A stretch of 64,000 nucleotides of DNA from Aquilaria yunnanensis (GCA_039654915.1 CM077594.1:70054393-70118392); one strand, 5' to 3'. Counted from the stretch's first letter, positions 11,386 through 23,311 are shown. The notes: generated from the letters alone by a model not told the origin. Translations and numbers: made by a program.

Positions 11386-11500
11386 GGGAGTGAGAATTCA
11401 ACATTCTCAGTAAGGGTCTTCGATGTACCTGCAAGAAAAATTACTAGGACTCTGGCTGCGAGCTCACACAGCATGAGGGTACTAGTCATATATATATATA
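11386..11500 (-). promoter_or_regulatory. T LTR core: TATA, TTGCAGG tract and stem-loop
   Basis: On the minus strand: an alternating TA run (11488-11500), then TTTTTCTTGCAGG (11440-11428), then CCCTTACTGAG leading into a stem with 7-bp arms TGAGAAT/ATTCTCA (11391-11397 and 11403-11409). The same order is found in five other chromovirus-type LTRs of the window. TATA assignment is inferred from position only. Confidence 0.45.
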
Positions 11501-11540
11501 CTAGGCCGGTAGACCTCTCCTCAAGTAGTCCTCTGTATCA

Positions 11541-11643
11541 GGCCAAGTGCAATCACTTACCAACCTGACACATATACAGGCCAAGCGCAATCACTTAGCA
11601 ACCTGACATATAGGCCAAGCGCTATCACTTAGCAACCTATCAT
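11541..11643. repeat. Tandem array in T LTR, about 2.8 units of 34-38 bp
   Basis: Units start GGCCAAG at 11541, 11579 and 11613, each with CAAGYGCWATCACTTA and AGCAACCT. Each unit contains a small inverted motif AAGTG/CACTT. A fourth, weak unit may follow at about 11647. The same array is in the other LTR at 18878-18980. Confidence 0.85.
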
Positions 11644-12066
11644 ATGGCTCAAGGGCGAACCTTAGCAAGCCTCATTCAAACATAGAACCTCTCACCTAGT
11701 TGTTATGCAGGGGAATTTATGATGGGACTTGTAGACTAGGCCGCAGGGCCTCTTTGATGTAAACTAGATGAACAAGGTTTCGCCTCGTGGCCTCGTGGCT
11801 CCGGCACGGCTGGGCCGACGAGGGTTCTAAACCTCTCACCTGAGCTATTGATAGCTAATTAAGTTCAATTGCAACATTTGTTTCCTTACTTGTTGCCTAA
11901 GCAACTTACTTACCTCAAACAGTTCAAGAAAACTCATACTTCCGGTGGGACTTTCGGAAGTTTCGGAGTACCATCGGGATCCTCGGACCCTTAGGCACGT
12001 TCCGAGCCTTCCGTAGTCTCGGTCGGGTCAACGCAGCAAAAAAGTCAAACCCCCCATTTTCTTGTG

Positions 12067-12192
12067 TTGGCGCCGCGTCGCCAAAGGCAAAAGGGATTGG
12101 CGACGCGTCGCCGACGAGCAAACGCTCTGTGAAGAAAAATTGAATTGGCGACGCGTCGCCAATTTTCGGGCCAATTGGCGCCGCGTCGCCAA
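12067..12192. repeat. Four copies of an 18-bp GC-rich palindrome
   Basis: TTGGCGACGCGTCGCCAA or a one- to two-base variant at 12067-12084, 12097-12114, 12145-12162 and 12175-12192; starts are 30, 48 and 30 bp apart. The unit is its own reverse complement. Repeated in the other LTR at 19404-19529, where two copies carry C-to-T type changes. It lies in the U3 part, upstream of the TATA-like run. It looks like a clustered binding site for a dimeric protein; that role is inferred. Confidence 0.9.
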
Positions 12193-13180
12193 TTCTGCAG
12201 AAATGCAGAATTCGGCCGTTTGCTGCTACGAACTTTGGCAACCAAATACATATAGCAAACATGCATCAAAAGTTACCAAATTTCATACACATGAAGTACG
12301 TGTTGCAAGGAACAAAACCAACTATCAAAGCCAAACTATGATGCATTAGAAACATCAAACCAATCCTTCGAACATAGCTAGTCCATCATAATTCCCAAAA
12401 CGTTTCTTCACACCATACCCAAAAATTACTCAACTTTCTCAATCCATTTCAATCCAAAAGCAATCCAACAACTTAAAAACACTTTCTCCCTTACCTTAAC
12501 ACCAAGAACAAGCAAGAATTCGAACCCTTCCTCTTCCAAACAAGCTTCCAAAGTTCTACACAAATTCAAACCAAAACAAAGCTCCTAAACATCAAAAACA
12601 CCTCTTCCAACCAAAACCCAAGCTTCCAATCAATCGAATAACACGAATTCAATCAAGAACATGAATCATACCTCGTTCAAAAATAGGGGATGGAGAAAAA
12701 CGCCTCTCCAAGCTTCAAAAACAAGGATTCAAGCTTGAAAATCACTTCTCCAAGCTTGAACATCCTTAATTGCGCCTCTTGACACCAAGATCACTTGATT
12801 CCAAGTTCAATTTGAGAGAGAAATGAGTGAGGGAAGCTTAAGAACGTGTTAATGGTAGCTTCTCCCCCTCTTTCCCTTCTTAAACCCTCACTTAGCAACC
12901 AAGATCACCAAGGTTTCAAGTTAAGTGCAATTAGGTCCCCCATCTTTGTAACTTGACAGTTCTTGATTAAATTCTTGTCTATTTGTTGAGTTTGAGTTAA
13001 GGTTAAAAGTTAAGTTCTAAAAATTCATTTTAAAACACTCGGGACTCGTCCCGGCCACTCAGGGTGCAAAATTACCATTTTGCCCCTGAACTTAGTTCAG
13101 AGCTTTATTCTTGTCGGAACTTAGTGAACTTTGGTAAACTTCTTAATTCTTGCTAGGCAAACTTAAATTAAACTTCTAAA

Positions 13181-14251
13181 CTAAATTCTAAAGTCCTTAC
13201 CTCCCAATAGAAGGGCCGTAACATTCTCCCCTCCTTCTGGAATTTGGTCCCCCAAATTCCGTTGCAACTCTGGAAAAACACCAGGATATCTTTTCAGCAT
13301 ATCCTGCTCTGTCTCCCAGGTAGCTTCCTCCTCACTATGGTTAGACCAAAGGATCTTAACCATCGGAATCCACTTAGTCCGTAGTTTCTTGACTTGCCTA
13401 TCCAAAATCTGAACTGGTTTCTCTTCATAAGTCAAGTCCTCCTGAATGGGTATGACTGAAGGATTTACTACCTGTCTGGGCTCAACTGTGCACTTCCTGA
13501 GTAAACTAACGTGAAACACATTATGCACTTGAGAAAGGTTAGGCGGTAAAGCCAACCGATAAGCAACTTTCCCAACTTTCTCTAACACTTCATACGGTCC
13601 AATGAACCTTGGAGCTAACTTGCCCCTCTGTCCAAAACGACTAACTCCTCTCATGGGCGACACTTTCAAAAGTACTTTGTCACCAACCTCAAAACTCAAT
13701 TCTCTTCTTCTTCTGTTTGCATACTTAGTCTGTCTGTCATTAGCTGTCTTGATTCTCTGCTGAATCAACTTAATCTTAGCTGTAGTGTCAGCTATGATCT
13801 CAGGTCCAATAACCACTCTGTCTGTTGGATCTGCCCAACAATGAGGTGTCATACACCGTCTCCCATACAAAGCTTCATAGGGCGCCATTCCAATAACAGA
13901 TTGATGACTGTTATTATAGGCAAACTCGATCAGTGGTAAGTGCTGATCCCAATCACCTCTGAAATCAATGACACACATGCATAGCATGTCCTCCAAAGTC
14001 TGAATCACCCGCTCTGACTGTCCGTCAGTCTGCGGATGAAAAGCAGTACTGAGGCTAACTTTACTGCCCAATGCTTCCTGAAAAGCATTCCAAAACCGTG
14101 ATGTAAATCGTGGATCTCTGTCTGATATGATCTGATCCAGTATCCCATGGAGTCTCACGATCTCCCTGAGATATAACTGAGCCAACCTCTCCAATGTATA
14201 GGTGACTCTGATCGGTATAAAGTGTGCCGACTTCGTCAATCTGTCAACCAC
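13181..14251 (-). pseudogene. pol: T integrase core C-terminal part and chromodomain
   Basis: 356 codons. Starts MVDRLTKSAHFIPI just after the stop at 14270-14272. It carries the second and third catalytic residues ([12 protein letters not shown] and TDGQSERVIQTLED), MAPYEALYGRRC, RRRELSFEVGDKVLLKVSP, APRFIGPYEVLEKVG and a chromodomain-like tail with IPMVKILWSNHSEEEATWE. The frame then runs through the polypurine tract (PEGGEN) and ends inside the 3' LTR at 13181, 43 bp past the LTR start. Apart from the upstream stop the domain looks intact. Integrates cDNA; the chromodomain is expected to bind modified histones. Confidence 0.93.
13224..13234 (-). other. T polypurine tract
   Basis: Minus strand GGAGGGGAGAA directly before the LTR start TGTTACGG. 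Plus-strand DNA primer site; overlaps pol codons. Confidence 0.85.
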
Positions 14252-14269
14252 TACCCAAATAGCATCATG

Positions 14270-15691
14270 CTAACTCCGGGTGGTCGGTAACCCCACTAGG
14301 AAATCCATAGTAACGGATCCCCACTTCCTCACTGGTAGAGATAAACTCTGAAGTGTGCCTGCTGGTTTCTGGTGTTCAGCTTTCACCACCTGACATGTCA
14401 AACACTTTGCCACATGTCCTCGTACATCTCTCTTCAGTCCTGGCCACCAAAAATGTGTCTTCAGATCTTGATACATCTTACTAACACCAGGGTGAATACT
14501 CAATGTACTACTATGTGCCTCCTGTAGGACTTGCTGCCTAAGTCCCTCAACATTCGACACATAGAGTCGATCACCATAATGTAATATTCCATCTTTGTAC
14601 TTGAACTCTTTCTTCAAAGCACCAGTCTTAGCTTCACCTGAAATCTTCTTCAACAATGGATCTTTCAACTGAGCTTCTCTGACTCTGGCTAACCAAGCCG
14701 TCTGAATCTCCAAAACGTAGACTAAGGATTTTTCTCGACTTTGCCATAATTCATGCAAAGCTAAGAAACAATCCTTCAATGCTCCTTCTGAAGAATCTGT
14801 AGCCTGATCCTTGGACAAGATCACTCCTGTGTACTTCCGGCTCAAAGCATCTGCTACCACGTTCCCTTTACCAGCACAATACTCGATCGAACAATCATAA
14901 TCTTTAATGTACTCAATCCATCGCCGCTGTCTCATGTTCAGATCCTTCTGAGTAAACAAATACTTCAAACTCTTGTGATCAGTGAAGATTCTGAACGATC
15001 TTCCCATCAAATAATGTCTCCATAATTTCAGTGCAAAGATCACTGCTGCAAGCTCAAGATCATGAACAGGGTAGTTCAACTCATTAGGCCTCAGCTGTCT
15101 CGAACCATAAGCAATCACCTGACTGTCCTGATGTAGAACACAACCCAAACCTGAACCTGACGCATCAGTATAAACTGTAAAGGCTCTGTCCGGGTCTAGT
15201 AACACAAGTATGGGTGCACTGGTCAACTTTTCCTTCAGCTTCATGTAGGCTTCTTCACACTTCGGTGTCCACTCGAATTTCTGAGCTTTCCTGGTCAATG
15301 CTGTCAACGGCGTAGCTATCACAGAGAATTTCTCTATGAAGCGTCTGTAGTAACCTGCTAGACCCAAGAAACTCCTGACCTCTGTAACTGTAGTCGGTCT
15401 CTTCCAATCAACCACTGCTTGAACCTTTTCAGGATCAACTGACAAACCTTGAGCACTGATAATATGCCCCAAAAACTGAATCCTCTCGGACCAAAACTCA
15501 CACTTAGACAATTTTGCATAGTACTGATTATCCTTCAGCACTTGCAAAACCGTTCTAAGGTGCTCCTCATGCTCTGCTATAGACTGTGAATAGATCAGAA
15601 TATCATCGATGAAGACCTCAACAAACTGATTCAGAAATGGCTTAAAGATCCGATTCATAGCTTCCATAAACACTGCTGGAGCATTAGTCAC
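14270..15691 (-). pseudogene. pol: T RT palm, RNase H, integrase zinc domain
   Basis: 473 codons after the frameshift. Order: [15 protein letters not shown], catalytic [37 protein letters not shown]; RNase H with [33 protein letters not shown] and ADALSRKY; then integrase HHCC ([16 protein letters not shown]), QKPAGTLQ and the first catalytic aspartate in MDFLVGLP. Ends at an in-frame TAG (14270-14272) where relatives have a sense codon between LPTTR and HDAIW. All catalytic residues seen are present, so the loss is recent. Confidence 0.93.
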
Positions 15692-17904
15692 ACCAAAGGC
15701 ATAACCGTATACTCATAATGTCCGTACCTTGTCCTGAAGGCAGTCTTCGGGATGTCTTCCTCCTTAACTCTGATCTGAAAATACCCAGACCGAAGATCAA
15801 TCCTGGAAAACACTCTCGCTCCTCTGAGTCTGTCAAACAAATCATCAATTCTAGGAAGTGGATACTTATTCTTAACTGTCACTGCATTCAACTTCCTGTA
15901 ATCGATGCACAACCTGAAAGTCCCATCCTTCTTCTTCACAAATAATACCGGAGCTCCCCACGGTGATACACTCGGTCTTATGAAACCTTTCCCTAGCAGT
16001 TCCTCCAACTGCTTCTTCAACTCATCCATCTCAGGAGCCGACATCCTATAAGGTGGTACTGAAATAGGCTCAACCCCTGGTTGCAGATGGATAGCAAACT
16101 CAGTATCCCTCCTAGGTGGTAACCCAGGTAACTCCACTGGAAACACCTCAGGAAACTGATTAGCTACAGGAATGCTTCCCAACTCTTCCTCTATAGCTAC
16201 TCCATTCAACGAGTAATACTCCTCTTCACCCACTACAGGGATGGTATCTACAAGTCTAAGGTGTAAACTCTTAGCACTAGATGCCAACCCTCCTGTGCAA
16301 GTCACTCTAGCCCCCTGAGCATCAATGATGTCAACTGAGTGATTCGCACAGTTAATTTGTGCCTTGTGCTTACTCAACCAATCCATTCCCAGCACCAGGT
16401 CATATGATTTCAACTCAATCACCCACAACTCACAACAAAAGTCATGATCACCTAACTGCAAAGGATACCTAGTAACCACTTCATTGGTCACAATAAAACC
16501 TCTCCCTGCAGTCCTGATGAGTCTCAACTCACCCGCAATTTCACGCTGTAAACTATGCTTATCTACCAAGGCAGAAGATATCACTGAAAGAGTAGCTCCC
16601 GTATCGAAAAGCACTCTAACACTACTGCTCAGAAAAGTAAAATTACCTCGTACAGCTGGCGGTTCTCTGGCCGCCTGGTTCGTCAAAGCGAAGACTCTTG
16701 GGTTCACTGCTGCAGCAACTACTCCAGGCCGGTTCCCAATAGCAAGCGGTACTGGAGGTAAAACCCGAGATGGACCTGTAACTGATCGAACTCTTGGGCA
16801 GTCCCTGGCCCAATGCCCTCTCTGACCACAGACATTACAAATATCTGTGCCCAGTGTACATGGTCTTCCACCATGGAACCGTCTGCACCTAGGACACACA
16901 CCTGTCCTCCTCCTCTTAGATGGATCCTGGTTCCCTACCATTGGTCGCTTTCCAGCACTTTTCCCCAAGTTAGATGGCCCAGCTTCCACCTTTTTCACAG
17001 GTGCTCTGGAATCCTCGAATTCCCTTTCCAATGCCAATGCCTTCTGAACCATCTGGCGATAACTCCTGATGTCAACTGTCGCCATATACCTCCTGAAAAT
17101 AGGCTTCAGGCCCTGGGAAAACTTCTTGGCTTTCAGCTCATCATTACCCAACATGTATGGAGCATACCGGATAAGTGAATTGTATCGCTGCTCATACTCT
17201 CGTACTGACATCTCCCCCTGTGTCAGATTCTCAAACTGGATCCTCCTCTGATCCTGTGCAGCTTCACTAATGTACTCCTGTCTGAACTTCTTCTCGAAGT
17301 CTGTCCACTTGAGCACCTTTTTCTTGTGCTCTGGGCGAGTGCCATTACTCTCCCTCAATAACTCCATCACGTCGTCCCACCAAAGACTGGCTCTCCCTCT
17401 CAAAAAGAAATGTACTAGAACCATCCTCTGCTCTGTCTCATAACCACCACAAGTGAAGAGGCGGTTCATAACAGACAACCAATCCTCTACTCTGTCAGGA
17501 TCTCCCGTCCCATCAAAGCTAGGTGGATCAACTGTCTTGAACTTTTCCAGCAACCTCATCTGATGTGGAGTGTCTCCCCTCCTTGGAGCCTCCATCATCT
17601 CTGGTTCCTCAACCTCCTCAAGAACTTGATTTCTGGGTTCCTGAGCTCTAGGCACTTGCTGTTGCTCAGCATGCCTTTCCTGTTCCTGTTGTGGCTCAAC
17701 TTCCTCCTGGGCAACACCTCTGTCCCCATAATCTCTGAACATCTCTGTTACAAGAGTGTTCATACCCTGTGCCACCTGAGCCATGGTCTCAGTCAAACTC
17801 TGTAGCACTCTGGATATCTCATCCAACCTCGCCACAACTGGGTCACTAGAACCTTCACCAGGTTCTCTAGTCCCCCTCGAAGTTACAGACCTCGTATCAA
17901 CCAT
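15688..17904 (-). pseudogene. gag-pol: T Gag, protease and RT N-terminus
   Basis: Start chosen at the methionine of [11 protein letters not shown] (17904), the usual chromovirus Gag opening, four codons inside the longest frame. Residue numbers count from that longer frame. Gag domain about 120-300 with [10 protein letters not shown] and [13 protein letters not shown]; zinc knuckle [14 protein letters not shown] at 360-373; aspartic protease [13 protein letters not shown] at about 436-448; RT from about 600 with [24 protein letters not shown] and [10 protein letters not shown]. The frame is lost at 15695-15697, where one base is missing from a run (MPFG becomes MPLV, stop). Gag packages the RNA; protease cleaves the polyprotein. 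Confidence 0.93.
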
Positions 17905-18028
17905 AATAACCTGCAACCACAGCCAGACAACATTTCCCCAGATGTTGGTCAGTACTAACTTCCTAGCACTTGGACTTTACTACTAGATCTCAGTCTAAGC
18001 CTCCAATATCTATGAAATAAAACCCTTA

Positions 18029-18040
18029 GCTCTGATACCA
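18029..18040 (-). other. T primer-binding site (tRNA-iMet)
   Basis: Minus strand TGGTATCAGAGC, complementary to the 3' end of plant initiator tRNA-Met, 7 bp inside the 5' LTR. The usual primer of Tekay-type chromoviruses. Confidence 0.95.
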
Positions 18041-18047
18041 AAAACGC

Positions 18048-20560
18048 TGACACGATCCCCGTGCCCCTGCCCGGGATACCCTGTGAGCGTTTGTCTCACG
18101 GTGGATTGTAATTGGCTAGCTGGTTATGTGTGTGGATTAAATCCAATGCTACTAGTTGATTAACCTAGAAATGCAATATGTATGCACTTATGCTTTGACT
18201 TGGTTTATTAAAACCATAAAACATTTAATCATTTAGACATTTAGCCGGCTAAGTAAAATTCTATATAAATAAATACAAAATGCCAAAGCATAGCAAAATC
18301 AACCTTTGAGTGATTAACTACACATACACCGCTCGTGAAAGCATTTATACATAAGTAACTAATGCTCTCACCCAGAGAACAATCCCCTGAGTCAAGGACT
18401 CTTTATAACATAAATACTGGAGGCAAAATAAAGTACTGTATCAAAATACAAGACTTTGCTGAGATCTTTTACCCTAGCTCCCACTTTGGACTCCTGTCCC
18501 AGTGGCGAGTCTCACAAGTCCTTTGCCAAGTGCTACTAGGCTCTGCAGCCAAAGGAAGAAGCAAGTTAGTACCACAGCCTGACCAACAGACCAACTAAAC
18601 ACTTAAGCAAGCTAGAAACTTAAAGTTTCTCAACTACCGTACCTTTACAGACAAAAAGGTACTACCGTGATAATCCTCAGTGATTATCCGGTCCTGCTAC
18701 TCCAGACTCTGCATAACAAACAGGGAGTGAGAATTCAACATTCTCAGTAAGGGTCTTCGATGTACCTGCAAGAAAAATTACTAGGACTCTGGCTGCGAGC
18801 TCACACAGCATGAGGGTACTAGTCATATATATATATACTAGGCCGGTAGACCTCTCCTCAAGTAGTCCTCTGTATCAGGCCAAGTGCAATCACTTACCAA
18901 CCTGACACATATACAGGCCAAGCGCAATCACTTAGCAACCTGACATATAGGCCAAGCGCTATCACTTAGCAACCTATCATATGGCTCAAGGGCGAACCTT
19001 AGCAAGCCTCATTCAAACATAAAACCTCTCACCTAGTTGTTATGCAGGGGAATTTATGATGGGACTTGTAGACTAGGCCGCAGGGCCTCTTTGATGTAAA
19101 CTAGATGAACACGGTTTCGCCTCGTGGCCTCGTGGCTCCGGCACGGCTGGGCCGACGAGGGTTCTAAACCTCTCACCTGAGCTATTGATAGCTAATTAAG
19201 TTTAATTGCAACATTTGTTTCCTTACTTGTTGCCTAAGCAACTTACTTACCTCAAACAGTTCAAGAAAACTCATACTTCCGGTGGGACTTTCGGAAGTTT
19301 CGGAGTACCATCGGGATCCTCGGACCCTTAGGCACGTTCCGAGCCTTCCGTAGTCTCGGTCGGGTCAACGCAGCAAAAAAGTCAAACCCCCCATTTTCTT
19401 GTGTTGGCGCCGCGTCGCCAAAGGCAAAAGGGATTGGCGACGCGTCGCTGACGAGCAAACGCTCTGTGAAGAAAAATTGAATTGGCAACGCGTCGCCAAT
19501 TTTCGGGCCAATTGGCGCCGCGTCGCCAATTCTGCAGAAATGCAGAATTCGGCCGTTTGCTGCTACGAACTTTGGCAACCAAATACATATAGCAAACATG
19601 CATCAAAAGTTACCAAATTTCATACACATGAAGTACGTGTTGCAAGGAACAAAACCAACTATCAAAGCCAAACTATGATGCATTAGAAACATCAAACCAA
19701 TCCTTCGAACATAGCTAGACCATCATAATTCCCAAAACGTTTCTTCACACCATACCCAAAAATTACTCAACTTTCTCAATCCATTTCAATCCAAAAGCAA
19801 TCCAACAACTTAAAAACACTTTCTCCCTTACCTTAACACCAAGAACAAGCAAGAATTCGAACCCTTCCTCTTCCAAACAAGCTTCCAAAGTTCTACACAA
19901 ATTCAAACCAAAACAAAGCTCCTAAACATCAAAAACACCTCTTCCAACCAAAACCCAAGCTTCCAATCAATCGAATAACACGAATTCAATCAAGAACATG
20001 AATCATACCTCGTTCAAAAACAGGGGATGGAGAAAAACGCCTCTCCAAGCTTCAAAAACAAGGATTCAAGCTTGAAAATCACTTCTCCAAGCTTGAACAT
20101 CCTTAATTGCGCCTCTTGACACCAAGATCACTTGATTCCAAGTTCAATTTGAGAGAGAAATGAGTGAGGGAAGCTTAAGAACGTGTTAATGGTAGCTTCT
20201 CCCCCTCTTTCCCTTCTTAAACCCTCACTTAGCAACCAAGATCACCAAGGTTTCAAGTTAAGTGCAATTAGGTCCCCCATCTTTGTAACTTGACAGTTCT
20301 TGATTAAATTCTTGTCTATTTGTTGAGTTTGAGTTAAGGTTAAAAGTTAAGTTCTAAAAATTCATTTTAAAACACTCGGGACTCGTCCCGGCCACTCAGG
20401 GTGCAAAATTACCATTTTGCCCCTGAACTTAGTTCAGAGCTTTATTCTTGTCGGAACTTAGTGAACTTTGGCAAACTTCTTAATTCTTGCTAGGCAAACT
20501 TAAATTAAACTTCTAAACTAAATTCTAAAGTCCTTACCTCCCACTAGAAAGGCCGTAACA
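18048..20560 (-). repeat. T 5' LTR
   Basis: 2513 bp, exactly the length of 10711-13223, offset 7337. Differences noted by eye: near 10777, 11710, 11790, 11866, 12113, 12149, 12397, 12687, 13136, 13207 and 13213, nearly all transitions. It holds the same palindromes (19404-19529), tandem array (18878-18980), TATA-like run (18825-18837) and stem-loop (18723-18753). Drives transcription toward lower coordinates. Confidence 0.95.
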
Positions 20561-20565
20561 GGCAT

Positions 20566-21234
20566 TCTATAAGGAGGTATGGATATTGGACTAGCTTATG
20601 GTTGCAGCTTGATTTCAAATTCAATCTCCCTTTGTGGAGGAATACTTGGCAGGTCTTTAGGAAAGACTTGTGGAAAGTCTCTCACTATAGGTATTCTGTC
20701 CACTTCTTTATCACAGTGCAATTCATTCAATGCATAATAGTAATCATGCTCAGAAATCATAGGTATCTCATCTAATACCTCTAGCTCTATGCCATGCATT
20801 TCGTACACTAATTCATTAAAATTCACTAATGCATGCACTTCACCATCAGGCAATGTGATTTCCCTCTTAGAACAATCAATTCTTATGTTATGCATAGCAA
20901 GCCAATTCATACCCAGCACTAAATCATACTTAGGAATGTCCAACACTAGTAGATTAGTCATAACCTTAGTGTTTCCTACTACTAGCTCACAATCCTTAGC
21001 TAGGTCATTAGTGAAAAGACATTGACTACCTGCTGTTTTCACTAAGGATATCCTAGGCATGATTTCAGTAGGCAATTTCATGGCATCAACAAATTTCCTA
21101 CCCACTATAGACACAGATGCACCAGCATCAAATAGAACACTAACAGGCATACCATTAAGGTAAATGTTACCTCTTAGTGCTTTTCCCTGCTCTGATGTCT
21201 TTGGCCTCTCCACTTGGAAGACTCTGCCAGCTCT
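20566..21234 (-). pseudogene. pol: G1 aspartic protease and linker
   Basis: Minus strand 21213-20596 is open and contains GNIYLNGMPVSVLF, then DAGASVSIVG, where intact proteases have D-T/S-G: the threonine or serine is alanine here. KYDLVLGMNWL follows, then PIVRDFPQVFPKDLPSIPP leading to the RT entrance. A TAA or TAG interrupts at 20596. Immediately right of T: its TSD GGCAT (20561-20565) encodes the MP of the split PYRMP-IREM. Confidence 0.85.
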
Positions 21235-21778
21235 CTACACTAGAGGCCGAGGCACTGGAGGAACTGGCCTCTGCTATCCATCCTTTGGTGCTCATCCTCT
21301 AGGTCCTGCCCCAATAGGTCATATTGGACCTTGGTCTTCTGGCCTCCTTTGAACTTATGGGCAGTCTTTTATCCAATGATCCATGGATCCATATCTTAGA
21401 CACGCTTGGGTGTCAAAATAGCAAGGTTTATTCCCATGAAACTTCTTGCGTTTAGGGCACCTTAGGCCAGGGAACTTCCCCTTAACCTTGCCCTCACCAC
21501 CAAGATGGGAATTCTTGGCAATTCCTTTGCCATTAGGTGCCTTCTTCTGCTTGCTTCCTGCCTGACTACTTTCCCCTGGTCCACTGGGAAAGTACTTAGT
21601 CTCATACTTCTCTTGCTTTACTAATAGAGCTTTCTGCATTACTTCATAGTATGTAATTGCTCCAAAAGGTCTAACAGCCTTTCTAATGTCTGACTTTATG
21701 CCTTTGACAAATCTTTTGGCCTTCAATTCCTCCAATCAATGATACTGAGGAGCATACCTCACCAACTGGTTGAATTTG
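21235..21778 (-). pseudogene. gag: G1 Gag C-terminal part
   Basis: Open stretch 21735-21355 reads MEELKAKRFVKGIKSDIRKA, then MQKALLVKQEKYE, a lysine-rich linker and the zinc knuckle CLRYGSMDHWIKDC, in which the second Cys is Tyr. Upstream the reading NQLVRYAPQYH continues directly from the Gag segment right of S (37151 onward). ATTTG at 21774-21778 is the TSD of S. Confidence 0.85.
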
Positions 21779-22878
21779 TGTCGTGCCCTAAACTGCCCCC
21801 GGCCCATTTGGGCCTGATTTTTTTTCTAAAACATGCAGCGGAAGTTTTCATTACATAGAAGGGGCTTTTAAAACTCACTAAGACTTATGGGCACGAACCC
21901 CAGGATACTTATCGGTACTAGCTCATTAAGTTCTTTAATTAAGGTTAAGTTGATGTGCTCTCAGAAACAAGCTAGCACCTATGTGGATTCATGTGTTCAT
22001 TTTCATGGTCTTTACCGAGCTTAGCCAAGAATATGCATGGCAACTAAAACACCAACTTAAGTTTAAAAACTTATTTTCATGCATATGCTTTGCATGCTTA
22101 TGCGTTTTGGAGTTCACTAGTGCACATAATCACTTAATGCCTTTAAATGCAACTAATGCTTAGGCATGTATTAATTCACATACGTGCACTTAAATTTCTT
22201 ATTAGCCAAACTTTACACAAGCATCTAATTTCATGCTTTTTCTAAGTTTACTTGCATGTTCTTTACTAAGTGAGCATACATAGCCAAACATTGCATGCTT
22301 TTAACATAGACATGGGCTTATGGGCCTTTTAGTACTTAACATGCATATGGCCCAAAATTAACCAAGAATAAAATCAAATTTTTCAAGTTCTCATTTAAGC
22401 CCAAAACGTACATTTAAGCCCAATTTCAACATGCTTCAAGTTTCATGAAAACATAACCCATAAATTCATGCATGGGCCTTGGTAAGTCCACCAAGCAATA
22501 AAAATACCCAAAAATGTCCAAGTCCATAATACAAGCCCAAAGCCAAGTTTGGCCAAATTTTAGCTAAGTCCATAATTTGGTCACTAAAGTTAGACCAACA
22601 AAAACATGCTTAAAAGCAAGCCATAAATCCACAAAGCCATGGAACACAAATTTCCACCTTAATAGACCTTGTTCCCACAATTCTAAAACTACAAGTCCTA
22701 CACAGAAAGTCCACATTTTTTTTTAGCTTGTTTACAAGCAACTCATATACTTAGAATACTTAGAATATTTTGAGCAATACCATACACAAATCCAACCTTA
22801 GAATACAAAAAGAGTACTCAAGACTCTTAGCTTGATCTTTCAAGCAAACCTTTACCTACAAAAGTAGAGTAGGGCGGG

Positions 22879-22991
22879 TGAGTTATAAAACTCAATAAGG
22901 ATTTCGTGGCATCCAATGCCTAACTTATGGCCTCCAAGGCCTAACATATGCCAAGAATGTAATGGCAAAATAATCCTTATTCCTGCAAAGG
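22879..22991 (-). promoter_or_regulatory. S LTR core: TTTGCAGG tract and stem-loop
   Basis: Minus strand: a T-rich run ending CCTTTGCAGG (22991-22982), then CCTTATTGAGTT..AACTCACCC (22900-22876), 6-bp arms with a 4-base loop. A TATA-like ATATGCATGTATC lies about 130 bp upstream near 23025. Same order as in T, G1, G2, G3 and L5. Confidence 0.4.
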
Positions 22992-23311
22992 AAACATAAA
23001 GACAAAGAAAACAAAAAGATACATGCATATAGCAATAATATCATAATCGGGGGTTAGCATGCACAACAAATCAAAGAAGCACACAAACACATGCCACATA
23101 ACACTTTGTTCACAGAAGGGCAGCAAGCATCCCTCAAGTTTTAATTCATTAATTTCATATACTTAATGTTTTCGAAGAGCTCACTTAGCATAGGAATTAA
23201 GGTGGCCGCCTTAACTCCTAGCCCATAATGCTTGCTTACTTAACTTAGCTCATGAGCAAAATAGAATTGCCGAAGCAATAACATAACTTACGCCCTCTTA
23301 GCACTCCTAGG

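Larger units (their letters stand above)
10711..13223 (-). repeat. T 3' LTR
   Basis: Runs from TGACACGATCC to GGCCGTAACA in plus coordinates, 2513 bp, the mate of 18048-20560. It contains a TATA-like ATATATATATATA (11488-11500), an acceptor-like CCTGCAAGAAAAA (11428-11440), the stem-loop at 11386-11416, a short tandem array (11541-11643) and four copies of an 18-bp palindrome (12067-12192). The last 43 bp also carry the end of the pol reading frame. Confidence 0.95.
10711..20560 (-). mobile_element. T: nearly intact Tekay/Del-like Ty3/gypsy chromovirus
   Basis: Complete 9850-bp element in minus orientation with TSD GGCAT on both sides (10706-10710 and 20561-20565). LTRs are 2513 bp each and differ by about 11 substitutions by eye (0.4-0.5 %). 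Order on the minus strand: 5' LTR, initiator-tRNA-Met primer site, gag, protease, RT, RNase H, integrase, chromodomain, polypurine tract, 3' LTR. It sits inside the G1 protease-RT linker: G1 codons continue on both sides. Long LTRs, this primer and a chromodomain point to the Tekay/Del clade. It is disabled by a one-base deletion in RT and one stop in integrase. Confidence 0.95.

Noticed and set aside
11541..12192. CRISPR-like spaced repeats
   Set aside because: Plant LTR DNA; units are palindromic motifs or a simple tandem array, with irregular spacers repeated identically in the mate LTR.
18029..18040. tRNA gene
   Set aside because: TGGTATCAGAGC here and at 38225-38236 is only the primer-binding site; no cloverleaf surrounds it. 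No tRNA or rRNA gene was recognised elsewhere.
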